A DNA stretch of 25,824 bases, taken from contig JAMDCE010000278.1 of assembly GCA_023489135.1 (NCBI GenBank), positions 1 through 25,824 of the forward strand, written 5' to 3'. Below are positions 7,165 to 14,208 of the stretch, one piece after another. Both the position numbers and the translations under genes were made by a program. Numbering within the stretch: the first letter of the stretch is position 1; each line of letters starts with the position of its first letter. The notes under the pieces are model-generated. The model ran no database searches, was not told the origin of the DNA, and saw only the letters and a program-made list of their open reading frames with translations. This DNA is from Chloroflexota bacterium (lineage in GTDB: Bacteria; Chloroflexota; Chloroflexia; JAMDCE01).

Positions 7165-7606
7165 TTTGCAATCCCAGACCAATATAGTACACAACTACCA
7201 AGACAACAGTCAAGCCTTGGAAGGGAATTGATCGGGAAAAAACTACACGGAAAGTGTGGAGACAAGAGGGTCAGGGTCGATTTGTGGGGTGAAACGGCCG
7301 AGTTTCCCGCGCGCAGCGCCGGAAGACAATCAGGTCCGAGCCATCGGTCGCGCCATTCCGCGAACGGGAAACAGTCCCACCGTGGCCAGGCGATTAAGTG
7401 GATTAGGGTTCGACCATCCAGGCTAGCAGTGGCTTACTAACGAAGCAGATTCGTTTGGGTTGGCCCTTCGCAAGATGCGGCGGTCTCTAAATAACCCGAC
7501 AAGATCGATGAAGCACTGCAGGCTGGTAGAGACGCAGCATGCGTGCTGCGTCTTTGCGATGATCGTGATACCGAGCGAGTCGACAGCATTCGTTATTTCG
7601 GATTAT
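7165..7606. other. Non-coding region upstream of the BON operon
   Basis: About 440 bases without a supported gene; the short open frames here lack ribosome sites and protein-like composition. It contains the hairpin at 7530-7553 and a small AACGAA/TTCGTT stem near 7440-7456. As sequence upstream of a sigma-54 promoter, it is where an enhancer-binding activator would bind, but I see no clear repeated operator. Confidence 0.5.
7530..7553 (-). terminator. Perfect 10-bp hairpin after the receiver gene
   Basis: AGACGCAGCA (7530-7539) pairs perfectly with TGCTGCGTCT (7544-7553) over the loop TGCG. It lies 54 bases past the TAA of the minus-strand receiver gene. There is no long T run on that strand, so it may be a processing or rho-assisted end rather than a classic terminator. 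Confidence 0.5.
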
Positions 7607-8020
7607 TTAGCAGGCCTCGGGCACCCGGTCAAGCAAGGACTCACCCTGGACGTTCGAGATCGATTCAACTGCCAAAAGCAGAGTGTCGATGTCGAAGGGT
7701 TTTGTTATGGCGCCGACAAAGACTTTGCCTCTTTCGGTTACGCCGACCTCCCACGCGTCGCGGACGTGGCCCGTAAACATTATCAGCGGGATAGTCTCGT
7801 TCATTTGGTGCAGTGATTGCGCCAGGTCCCACGCGGGACCGAATCCACGTGGGTCAGGGCTGTCGATCAGCACGAGATCGGGATCGTTTTCGACCACTGA
7901 GTTCAAGACAAGCTGGTAATCGTCGGCCCATACGACATCGTAACCCTCATCTCTAAGCACCATTGCGACCAACTCCGCCACGGCTCCGTCGTCTTCTACC
8001 ACCAATACCTTCTTTGCCAT
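7607..8020 (-). CDS. Single-domain response regulator (CheY-like receiver)
   Basis: 137 residues, only a receiver domain. Visible: the acidic pair E9-D10-D11 in VLVVEDDG, phospho-acceptor D53 (DLVLIDSPDP), switch threonine T83 (MFTGH) and K107 (ITKPFD). The usual DxxMPxMDG loop is altered to DSPDPRGFG. ATG 8020 is chosen over the longer open frame because AAGGAGG lies 8-14 bases before it. There is no output domain, so it would act by protein contact or phosphotransfer. It is one of two small receivers next to the kinase/OmpR pair, but with 131 bases to the upstream zinc-ribbon gene it may be a separate unit. Confidence 0.87.
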   Translation of the reverse strand: MAKKVLVVEDDGAVAELVAMVLRDEGYDVVWADDYQLVLNSVVENDPDLVLIDSPDPRGFGPAWDLAQSLHQMNETIPLIMFTGHVRDAWEVGVTERGKVFVGAITKPFDIDTLLLAVESISNVQGESLLDRVPEAC

Positions 8021-8151
8021 TCTCCACGCCCTCCTTTTAGCAGTAGTGGGAGACAACCTGCTATCGACAAAACCGAAGCGGGAAGTGTTTCCAGCCCCTC
8101 CACTACCTTCAGTCACTCGATAGCTGGCAATGATTGTAGTTGCAGAAGTGT

Positions 8152-8397
8152 TTACCGCGCTTTGAGGTCAACGGTAGCCCATCTATTGGCCGAATTTCCG
8201 GCTCTGGCGTATCGGCCATTTCCGATGGGCTCGTTAATGTAGACATCGCCGCTGCGAATCTTCAGATTGAACCCGCAAGTGGGATTGGTGCACACCCAGG
8301 CCTTGAAGTGAATCGCCGCCGATTGCGCACCGAAATCGGACAAAGGAACCAGATCTCCATCGTTGCATTGCCGGCACTTTGGAAAGGATCCCTCCAC
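8152..8397 (-). CDS. Small zinc-ribbon protein
   Basis: 81 residues with two cysteine pairs, CRQC (8-11) and CTNPTC (36-41), spaced as in a zinc ribbon. The core around the second pair (FKAWVCTNPTCGFNLKIRSGDVYI) reads like a nucleic-acid or protein-binding ribbon similar to those at transcription factor ends. Function is unknown. The start is GTG 8397, only one base after the stop of the upstream receiver gene. The likely ribosome site GGGGGT lies inside the end of that gene, so translation is probably coupled. If the receiver is a pseudogene, coupling would be impaired unless ribosomes restart. Confidence 0.72.
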   Translation of the reverse strand: MEGSFPKCRQCNDGDLVPLSDFGAQSAAIHFKAWVCTNPTCGFNLKIRSGDVYINEPIGNGRYARAGNSANRWATVDLKAR

Positions 8398-8398
8398 T

Positions 8399-8809
8399 TT
8401 ACTTTACCCCCATCGCATACAAAGTATTGTCCTTTGAAGCCCCTGCCTCACCAAGAGCCTGTTTCACGGTCGACAAAAGGGCATCGACGGTGAAAGGCTT
8501 GACTACCCACTGCACGCCTTCCCGATCGGCAACTCTGTCCTCGTTGGGCATTTCGTCACACAGAGTTACTACGGGGATGTCGCCTTTCCAACCCATGCAC
8601 TCCAGAGCACGCACGGCTTCCAGAGCGTCCCGTCCCGGTGGATCGACGTCCAGTAACAGGAGCCCGACACCGGGCTCTTCCCACTGACATGGGTTGGAAA
8701 GGCGACATCAGGCGGACTTTACATCATAACCTCTTTTCTTCAGGTTCTTGGATACCAGACCCGAAAGCAACTGATCTTCGCTCAACAGCAGAATCCGTTT
8801 TCCCAACAC
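8399..8809 (-). pseudogene. Single-domain receiver gene interrupted by an in-frame TGA
   Basis: A full receiver frame of 136 codons starts at GTG 8809, with AGGAG 8 nt upstream. It keeps RILLLSEDQ, D54 (GLLLLDVDPPG), a threonine/serine-like switch region (VVTLCDE) and K104 (VVKPFT). Codon 34 (8708-8710 on the plus strand) is TGA. Codons on both sides stay in one frame, and the distance from strand 2 to D54 is the same as in the neighbouring receiver. The interrupted part is one arm of a perfect 22-bp inverted repeat with later codons of the same gene, and helix 2 (CRLSNPCQW) looks unlike any receiver. Best reading: a nonsense-containing gene altered by a templated inverted copy, or an assembly artefact. 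Selenocysteine is less likely because receivers have no cysteine there. Confidence 0.65.
8576..8709. repeat. Perfect 22-bp inverted repeat inside the receiver gene
   Basis: Arms at 8576-8597 and 8688-8709 are exact reverse complements, separated by 90 bases. The 8576 arm encodes the expected receiver residues (CMGWKGDI). The 8688 arm is out of character and carries the TGA at its edge. Inside the spacer is another perfect 7-bp hairpin (GAGCCCG/CGGGCTC). Confidence 0.9.
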
Positions 8810-8943
8810 TGCAGCTTCTCCTGGGCGGAGTTGATATGCGGAACGTGATTGGAAAGTCCAGCCGTCCACAGGATAGCATCCAAGTGGTAGACGATTCCAT
8901 TAACGGGCGGCATCAATAGTGAACAATAAATAAACAATATTAT

Positions 8944-8982
8944 GAAGGATATCTAACCCTGCTTGGAGGGGCAGGATATCTT
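8944..8982 (-). terminator. Terminator-like hairpin after the OmpR-type regulator
   Basis: Immediately after the TAG of the regulator, the minus strand forms GATATC/GATATC plus an inner CCTGC/GCAGG stem, flanked by GAA/TTC. An A/T-rich tract (8920-8943) follows. It probably ends the kinase-regulator transcript. Confidence 0.6.
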
Positions 8983-9684
8983 CTAGGGTGAGTTGAAACG
9001 GTAACCGGACCTTGGTTCCGTGAGGATAAAGCAGGGGTTGTCTGGATCGAGCTCGATCTTGCGTCGCAGCCGCCGAATGAATACGCGGAGGTATTCAACC
9101 TCAGAGCGGTATTCTGGCCCCCAGACTCGGCTGAGCAGCATTCCGTGCGTGAGAAGCCTTCCCGAATTGACGACCAACTCGCGCAGGAGTGCGAACTCGG
9201 TCGGGGTGAGCCGAATCGATTCACCGCGGACGTACACGAGCCTGTTCTCGAAGTCTACGCGCAGGCCGGCGGACTCAAAGGGGGGCAACGGTTGCTGTGC
9301 TGTTGTGCGCTCGCCACGGATTCTGCGCATTAGCGCTCTAATTCTGGCCAGCAATTCATCCACGCTGAATGGCTTGGTTAGGTAATCGTCTGCGCCCAAA
9401 TCGAGTGCCTGAACCTTGTCCTGATCGCGGCCGAGAGCGCTGAGTACGATTATGGGGATCGAAGACCACTCACGCACCCTCCGGCACACCTCGAAGCCAT
9501 CTACCTCGGGCATAAGAATGTCGAGAATCATCAGGTCAGGGGTCTTGGACTCCATTGCATGCAACGCTTCAGCCCCGTTGCGCGCGATCTCGACCTCGAA
9601 TCCCCGAGCGACCAGATTCGATCGCACAAAAGTCAATATCTCTTTTTCGTCATCCACTACGAGTATCGAAGTACGTTTTTGCAT
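8983..9684 (-). CDS. OmpR/PhoB-family response regulator
   Basis: 233 residues. The receiver domain (5-120) has DDE at 11-13, phospho-acceptor D55 (LMILDILMPEVDG), S82 and K104 (YLTKPFSVDE). A linker (about 122-137) leads to a winged helix-turn-helix (about 138-231) with RLTPTEFALLRELVVNSGRLLTHGMLL and the RVFIRRLRRKIE recognition segment, ending in RSGYRFNSP. The receiver has the complete phosphorylation set and should bind DNA as a dimer. The ATG at 9684 lies 5 bases after the stop of the sensor kinase, so it is the kinase's cognate partner. Closest named type is KdpE-like, but no kdp genes are nearby, so I give no symbol. Confidence 0.92.
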   Translation of the reverse strand: MQKRTSILVVDDEKEILTFVRSNLVARGFEVEIARNGAEALHAMESKTPDLMILDILMPEVDGFEVCRRVREWSSIPIIVLSALGRDQDKVQALDLGADDYLTKPFSVDELLARIRALMRRIRGERTTAQQPLPPFESAGLRVDFENRLVYVRGESIRLTPTEFALLRELVVNSGRLLTHGMLLSRVWGPEYRSEVEYLRVFIRRLRRKIELDPDNPCFILTEPRSGYRFNSP

Positions 9685-9689
9685 CTAGC

Positions 9690-12194
9690 CTATTCCTCGA
9701 AAAGGATTTCGGGACCGACGGCCGGCAGGCTGAAGGTGAACCTGGAGCCTTTGCCTTCGACGCTATCGGCCGATATAGTGCCGCCGTGCGCCTCCACTAT
9801 GCCTTGGCATATAGCCAGGCCTAGTCCTTTGCCGGTAGGCCCTCGCGCCATAGAGGCATCGTGAGCCTGACTGAACCGATCAAAAATCCTGGGCAAGTCA
9901 AAGGGATCGATTCCGACTCCGCAATCGGACACCGAAACAAACAGAGACTCATTTGCCGACCAGGCTCTGATAGTTATCTCGCTCCCTTCTGAGGAGAACT
10001 TCACCGCGTTGTCTATCAGATTCGATACTACCTGCTTTAACCTCGTCCCGTCAACTGGTATTGGGGGCAAGTCCTCCACTATTTCCACCTCCACGTTGTG
10101 CCCCACAAGTAAATCCTCCAGACGCTCGACGGTCACCTCGATGAGGTCTCTAACATCGCACCAACTCCTCTTGATACTAAAGTTGCCGGAGGCAATCGCG
10201 GAAGCATCGAGCAAGTCTTGAACCCGACGCGTGAGCCGGTCGGCTTCTTGCGCCACAATGCGAAGGAACTGCTTCTGTTCATCATCCGTCCAGTCGACGT
10301 CTTCTTGGAGGAGTGTACTGGCGTAGCCCTTAATGGTCGTCAATGGAGTCTTCAAGTCGTGGGAAACGCGAGACAGGAAGTCATTCCTCATTCGCTCGGC
10401 TTGCTTCTGCCTGGTGATGTCTTGAAACACCGTAACCGCTCCAACCACGTTTCCTTGCGTGTCTTCAATTGGCGCGGAGTTGACCAATATGGTCAACTTC
10501 TTGCCCAAATCTGCACCCACATCCATTTCCACTCCGCGACAGACCTCGCCATTGCATATGGATCGGACAACCGGCATCTCCTGTGGTAGAAACATCTGCC
10601 CGTTCGGTTTGGTAAGATGCAGGGCCGCGGGCCGCTCGCCCGCCGACAATACCGTCAGCGAGGTGCTACCTATAATCCTCTCGGCCGCCTTGTTGGCCAG
10701 AATGAGCTTGCCGCTGGGGGCTTCTGCGATGCAGACGCCCTCGGGCATCGAGTCAATGATTGCCTCCAGGCGCAGTCCGGCAATCCTGAGCTGCTCGTGC
10801 ATGACCGCTGTTCGCTCGAACAAGCGGGCATTCTCCAGCGCGATCGCGGCTTGAGATGCGAGCGCGGATAGGAGTTCCATCTCCTCAGAACCAGGTGAAC
10901 GCTCCGTTCCCCAAGAACAGGAGGTCACGTTAAGCACGCCAATTGATCTACCACGAATAAGAAGCGGCACGGATAGAAGCGAAACCGTGCCGCGAGTCGG
11001 TCCGAAGTTACGCACAATGGCCCTGGGATCTTTGGATACGTCTGGAACGAACTCGGCCTGTTGGGTTCGAAACACTTCGCCGCCAATGCCCCGAGACAGC
11101 GGAAATCCCTCCTTGGGGAACACCTCCGGGTCGCCAAGAGTGCAGGTGGGAACGAGCCGTCCGGTCACTTCGTCGAACATAGCGAGCATAGCAGCCTCCG
11201 CGCCGAAGAGCCTGACGGCCGCCTCCAGCAGTGTTTTCTGCACCCGGTCCACGTCCAGCGTCGAATTGAGCGATCTGGCCGATTCGGTGAGCATGTTCAG
11301 GTACTGCACCTTGCGCTCGAGAGCCACATTTGCCCTCTCGCTCAAGGCGACACTTCTACGGTAACCACGAACGTACTCGTTGAGGAGAATGAGCACGAAA
11401 CAAGTATACCCGGCCAATCTGGCCACGCGGTTGAAGTACAGCCAGAACCAGAGGGGGGGGATTGAAAATGCCCTGGTTGCCTGCCCGAGGGCTATGACGG
11501 CGAGCAGAACAGCAGCTGCCAGCAGTAGCCTATTCCGAGTATGGCGAAAACATCGGGTGTTAAGGGCGGTAGCGACAAGGCAGAAAGCGGTGAGAGAAAG
11601 GCTAAAAGCGGCACCACGCGGTTCGTGAACCCGGCCAATGGGACCGCTCGGCGGCACGGGCGTCGCAAGGAGATCGATTACTACCATAAGGCCGGCGGCC
11701 AGGGCAAGCACAACCGACAGAGCAACCAAGACCATGTCCCATCGGTCTCGGCTACGATAGCCCCGCCCCACGGCGAGCGGAAGGAATGCAAACGGTACGA
11801 CCAGCACCCATTGACCCACCCGGAAAAGATCGCTGAGGCCGATTGACCACGAAGAAATGAGCTGGTGCATCACCGTGTTCTCCGCAGCGCTTATGACCAG
11901 GATTCCGCTCACGATAGCGGCCAGGCCAAAGGCAACGGCAACGATTATGGGATAGCGAACCTGCTGGATGCGTGACAGCTCAAAACTGAGATAGACGATG
12001 CTAATTCCGGCGACGCCGGAAAAGGATTCTGTGGAGACGATGAACCAGGTGGGAATGCTCTCCGGTCGGCCAATGCCGACCTCAATAAGCAGGAAGAACT
12101 GGAAGACCAACGCCAGCGCCAACAAGGCGAGAATGGCGCGCCGGTCACCCTTAGCATTGACCGCAAATGGCCCGGTCTTGGATTGGGCACCCAT
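9690..12194 (-). CDS. Membrane sensor histidine kinase with GAF and PAS domains
   Basis: 834 residues. There are about eight hydrophobic segments between residues 20 and 275, a short coiled stretch (about 280-305), a GAF domain (about 305-465, ending in LASQAAIALENARLFERT), a PAS domain (about 480-600, SMPEGVCIAEAPSGKLILANKAAERI), HisKA with H612 (FLSRVSHDLKTPLTTIKG) and HATPase_c with the N box (NLIDNAVKFS), G1 (SDCGVGI), F (IFDRFSQ) and G2 (GKGLGLAI). All catalytic boxes are intact. The integral membrane part resembles generic MASE-type sensors; the ligand is unknown, and no haem or flavin residues are recognisable. The ATG at 12194 follows AGGGGAACCAC. It is expressed with the OmpR-type regulator from the sigma-70-like promoter at 12247-12275. 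Confidence 0.93.
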   Translation of the reverse strand: MGAQSKTGPFAVNAKGDRRAILALLALALVFQFFLLIEVGIGRPESIPTWFIVSTESFSGVAGISIVYLSFELSRIQQVRYPIIVAVAFGLAAIVSGILVISAAENTVMHQLISSWSIGLSDLFRVGQWVLVVPFAFLPLAVGRGYRSRDRWDMVLVALSVVLALAAGLMVVIDLLATPVPPSGPIGRVHEPRGAAFSLSLTAFCLVATALNTRCFRHTRNRLLLAAAVLLAVIALGQATRAFSIPPLWFWLYFNRVARLAGYTCFVLILLNEYVRGYRRSVALSERANVALERKVQYLNMLTESARSLNSTLDVDRVQKTLLEAAVRLFGAEAAMLAMFDEVTGRLVPTCTLGDPEVFPKEGFPLSRGIGGEVFRTQQAEFVPDVSKDPRAIVRNFGPTRGTVSLLSVPLLIRGRSIGVLNVTSCSWGTERSPGSEEMELLSALASQAAIALENARLFERTAVMHEQLRIAGLRLEAIIDSMPEGVCIAEAPSGKLILANKAAERIIGSTSLTVLSAGERPAALHLTKPNGQMFLPQEMPVVRSICNGEVCRGVEMDVGADLGKKLTILVNSAPIEDTQGNVVGAVTVFQDITRQKQAERMRNDFLSRVSHDLKTPLTTIKGYASTLLQEDVDWTDDEQKQFLRIVAQEADRLTRRVQDLLDASAIASGNFSIKRSWCDVRDLIEVTVERLEDLLVGHNVEVEIVEDLPPIPVDGTRLKQVVSNLIDNAVKFSSEGSEITIRAWSANESLFVSVSDCGVGIDPFDLPRIFDRFSQAHDASMARGPTGKGLGLAICQGIVEAHGGTISADSVEGKGSRFTFSLPAVGPEILFEE

Positions 12195-12246
12195 GTGGTT
12201 CCCCTGTGCGAGTAGTGAGGAGTCGGGCGGGGTTCAGCCGTGCACC

Positions 12247-12275
12247 ATTTTATTCCACCGACGCCGGAGTGTCAA
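12247..12275 (-). promoter_or_regulatory. sigma-70 promoter for the kinase-regulator operon
   Basis: On the minus strand there is a perfect -35 TTGACA (12270-12275), a 17-bp spacer and -10 TAAAAT (12247-12252). The start codon follows about 50 bases downstream. It is the best housekeeping promoter in the window. Confidence 0.75.
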
Positions 12276-12345
12276 CTCGCTGAGGCAACCCACTATGACG
12301 GGAACGACGAGACGAGCGTCAAGCCATCGACAGTCTGTATTTCCG

Positions 12346-12555
12346 CTACGGGAAAAGCTGTTTGCCAGAGTCATCTTCGAGAATGATCGCTCCCGTCGGG
12401 CAGCTCTCCGCGGCTTCCCACAACGTATCTTCCTCCACTGACGACGGGTCAAGGACGGTAGCTTTGCCGTTATCGTCGAGCTGGAATACAGATGGGGCGA
12501 TAGCCACGCAGTTGGAAGCGCCAATGCAAAGCTCACGATCGACAGTCACCTTCAA
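12346..12555 (-). CDS. Small [3Fe-4S] ferredoxin
   Basis: 69 residues with the single-cluster pattern CIGASNC (C10, C16) and a distal SCPTGAI cysteine. The second cysteine of the usual CxxCxxC is alanine, and the CP after it is AP (VAIAPSVF). This is the pattern of [3Fe-4S] ferredoxins that feed cytochrome P450s and similar oxygenases, although no P450 is present here. The start is TTG 12555, with GGGAGG 6 nt upstream. It overlaps the end of the NUDIX gene by 23 bases, so the two are co-transcribed and probably translationally coupled. The longer open frame to 12675 is just shadow within nudix. Confidence 0.82.
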   Translation of the reverse strand: MKVTVDRELCIGASNCVAIAPSVFQLDDNGKATVLDPSSVEEDTLWEAAESCPTGAIILEDDSGKQLFP

Positions 12556-13000
12556 GGTCTTCCTCCCTACAAGTCTTTCCCACGAGATCGAGGAGTTTTC
12601 TCTCGCCTTCGTATGATAGCGCCTTCCTGGCAGAATCGAAGTCGAACCATCTGACTTCATCGACTTCCCAATCATGTCGCGCTGTATCTCCGCCGACGCA
12701 TTCCATTAGAAAGAAATGGACGGTTTTGTGTACTCGAACCCCCTCCCGGTGCGAGAAGAACCAGTATCGATCGGTGCCCAGCTTACTTACAATCCGACCT
12801 TCGAGACCGGTCTCTTCTCTCACCTCACGCACGGCAGCCTGCTCGGGGGTTTCCTCCGATTCCACGATGCCTTTGGGCAGACTCCAGACCGCGTTCCCCT
12901 TAAGGTCTTTGTGCATGGTCAAGGCGACAAGGTCCGATGAATCGGACCTTCGCAACACGACCCCGCCGGCTGATACTTGTCTTCGCACCTTGGGTTTCAT
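12533..13000 (-). CDS. NUDIX hydrolase
   Basis: 155 residues with a complete NUDIX box, residues 44-66 (G-x5-E-x7-REVREETGL), preceded by SLPKG and QVSAGGVVLRRS. These enzymes hydrolyse nucleoside diphosphates linked to another moiety (oxidised nucleotides, ApnA, ADP-sugars); the substrate cannot be read from the motif. The C-terminal half (WFFSHREGVRVHKTVHFFLME) resembles Ap4A/8-oxo-dGTP-type members. The ATG at 13000 has CAGG upstream. It is first in a two-gene unit with the ferredoxin, from a promoter around 13054-13082. Confidence 0.92.
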   Translation of the reverse strand: MKPKVRRQVSAGGVVLRRSDSSDLVALTMHKDLKGNAVWSLPKGIVESEETPEQAAVREVREETGLEGRIVSKLGTDRYWFFSHREGVRVHKTVHFFLMECVGGDTARHDWEVDEVRWFDFDSARKALSYEGERKLLDLVGKTCREEDLEGDCRS

Positions 13001-13053
13001 AGTCTACCTGTGGGAGATAGTCCTGGGAGCCTAGTGTACCGCCGCACGTATTC

Positions 13054-13082
13054 ATACTAGCATTTCTTTTCAACTCTGTACA
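13054..13082 (-). promoter_or_regulatory. sigma-70-like promoter for nudix-ferredoxin
   Basis: Minus strand: -35 TGTACA (4/6), 17-bp spacer, extended -10 TGC-TAGTAT (4/6 plus TG). It is about 50 bases upstream of the nudix ATG and lies back to back with the plus-strand sigma-54 promoter at 13107-13122. Confidence 0.5.
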
Positions 13083-13106
13083 TACATTTGGCAGCCACCG
13101 CCTGAC

Positions 13107-13122
13107 TGGCACGAAGATTGCA
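13107..13122 (+). promoter_or_regulatory. Orphan sigma-54 promoter (-24/-12)
   Basis: TGGCACGAAGATTGCA is a full consensus RpoN site, the best match in the window. Predicted +1 is near 13133. No protein gene follows on the plus strand; the next gene (13253-13825) is on the opposite strand. Confidence 0.72.
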
Positions 13123-13132
13123 CCCGCGCAAT

Positions 13133-13210
13133 AGCGCCGAAGCGGTTTCCCCGTCGTTTGCTGGATTCAAGAACTAGAGAGGCATTCCATTCAATGCCTC
13201 TCTAGTTGTC
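13133..13210 (+). ncRNA. Possible sigma-54-dependent small RNA
   Basis: Inferred only from a consensus RpoN promoter just upstream and a perfect 15-bp hairpin (13172-13186/13193-13207, loop CCATTC) that would form its 3' end about 75 nt later. No T run follows the hairpin, which lowers confidence; the transcript could instead continue as antisense to the anchored protein gene. Confidence 0.3.
13172..13207. terminator. Perfect 15-bp hairpin between converging transcripts
   Basis: AACTAGAGAGGCATT pairs with AATGCCTCTCTAGTT over a 6-nt loop, 45 bases past the stop of the minus-strand anchored-protein gene. It could serve as the end of that mRNA and of the putative plus-strand small RNA. Confidence 0.6.
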
Positions 13211-13252
13211 AACGCTCCGCGAAATGTTCTACTAGCCCCATTGAGGAATACT

Positions 13253-13825
13253 CTACACCGGGATGACCGTGGTGCGCACCCTGAGTCCCACCACTATCGA
13301 TGCCAGACCGGAAAGACCTAGGAAAAGCAGGAACCTTGCATCGGCCCAGCCATCACCCGCCTTTGGCAGCGTCGGGGGTATGGGCTGGGGTGGAGCTACC
13401 ACCGGAGCAAAAGGCCGCAATTCGCTCAGTGCCTCCACCAGCTCGCCTCTGACCGCATTAGCGACGCCGGCAATCCTATCGTCCGCGGCGGTCTGCGCCT
13501 CGAGCCCGGCGTTGATGGCCGCGTCAACGTGGTCTATCAGCCCCTCGATCCGTGAACGCTGCTCGTCGGTAGTGGCGAGCGCCAGAGCATCTCGCAGATG
13601 GGCACGCGCTGTCTGAGCCTCACTAACCGCCTGAAGAACCAAGACTCTAGCCACGTTCGGGCTTGTCGCCGCCTCAGCTCTTTGGATGGTTTCCACCGCC
13701 TGCTCATTGGCAGCCAGAGCAGCAGACAGCTCGCTTCCGAGGTCTTGAGAATAGACGGATGGCGCCTGCCATAGACCTATCGCCGCCAGCAAAGCCAACA
13801 CCAGCAATAACACTGGTAGTCTCAT
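13253..13825 (-). CDS. Exported helical protein with LPxTG-like C-terminal anchor
   Basis: 190 residues. A signal peptide (MRLPVLLLVLALLAAIGLW, cleavage near PSVYSQ) is followed by an Ala/Glu-rich, probably all-helical body (about 28-135) and a proline-rich stretch (APVVAPPQPIPPT). The C-terminus has LPKAG (153-157), a hydrophobic segment (about 164-181) and a short basic tail (LRVR). That tail order is the layout of a sortase sorting signal with Ala in place of Thr, or a simple membrane anchor. The family is not recognised. The start at ATG 13825 has GGGAGG 7-12 bases upstream; the longer GTG start at 13843 would include that site. A weaker sigma-54-like site lies at 13979-13993. Confidence 0.75.
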   Translation of the reverse strand: MRLPVLLLVLALLAAIGLWQAPSVYSQDLGSELSAALAANEQAVETIQRAEAATSPNVARVLVLQAVSEAQTARAHLRDALALATTDEQRSRIEGLIDHVDAAINAGLEAQTAADDRIAGVANAVRGELVEALSELRPFAPVVAPPQPIPPTLPKAGDGWADARFLLFLGLSGLASIVVGLRVRTTVIPV

Positions 13826-13882
13826 TTCAATCCTCCCTTCCACAACATCACCATTGGAGCCTACCCGACTACCCTCACACTG

Positions 13883-13938
13883 TAGCGCGGGGGCTTGTCT
13901 CCCGCCTGCACCGCGGCGGGGGACAAGCCTCCGCGCTA
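13883..13938. repeat. Long palindromic (REP/MITE-like) hairpin
   Basis: The arms 13883-13906 and 13915-13938 pair over 24 positions with only two G-U-type wobbles; the loop is 8 nt. The element is GC-rich and gene-free, like dispersed palindromic units. It lies in the leader of the anchored-protein gene if that gene starts transcription near 13967. Confidence 0.75.
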
Positions 13939-13978
13939 TGTTGTCGGATGGGCACTTAGAGCCTGGTACAAGAGGATA

Positions 13979-13993
13979 GCAAGATTAATGCCG
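13979..13993 (-). promoter_or_regulatory. Weak sigma-54-like promoter for the anchored protein
   Basis: Minus strand: CGGCATTAATCTTGC. It keeps GG and GC at correct spacing and TTGC, but has C in place of the leading T and T for C after GGCA. +1 would be near 13967, leaving a leader of about 140 nt that includes the palindrome. Confidence 0.4.
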
Positions 13994-14208
13994 TTAAAGG
14001 AAGACAAGAGGATGTTATAATGAGGGTGGAGCAAGTCGTGAAGGAGACTTCGTCGCCAATGTCCGACCCTGGTATGGCGGGCAATAGCGGAGCATTGCGC
14101 GATGGAATACGTGCGGGATGCCGCCGAGGATATCGCCGAATTCCTGCGGACACACCGGGGAAATATCGCACCCGCCGGAGTAGCCGCCCTCGAGTTTCAC
14201 GCCGGGGA

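Larger units (their letters stand above)
13844..14208. other. Intergenic region with palindromic repeat
   Basis: About 365 bases between the anchored-protein gene and the RlpA gene, with no convincing gene. It contains the 24-bp-stem repeat (13883-13938), a weak sigma-54-like site (13979-13993) and a 36-codon plus-strand open frame (14102-14212) that I do not accept as a gene. Confidence 0.55.

Noticed and set aside
7156..7816. Two plus-strand open frames in the region upstream of the BON operon
   Set aside because: No ribosome sites or family resemblance; they cover the promoter at 7149-7164 and run antisense into the receiver gene.
8576..8709. Invertible DNA switch using the 22-bp repeats
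   Set aside because: Flipping the 90-base spacer would leave the TGA in place at the repeat edge and would not make a better protein; no recombinase gene is nearby.
8708..8710. Second selenocysteine codon in the receiver gene
   Set aside because: Receiver domains have an acidic or small residue here, not cysteine, and the TGA lies at the edge of a perfect inverted copy, which gives a simpler mutational or assembly explanation.
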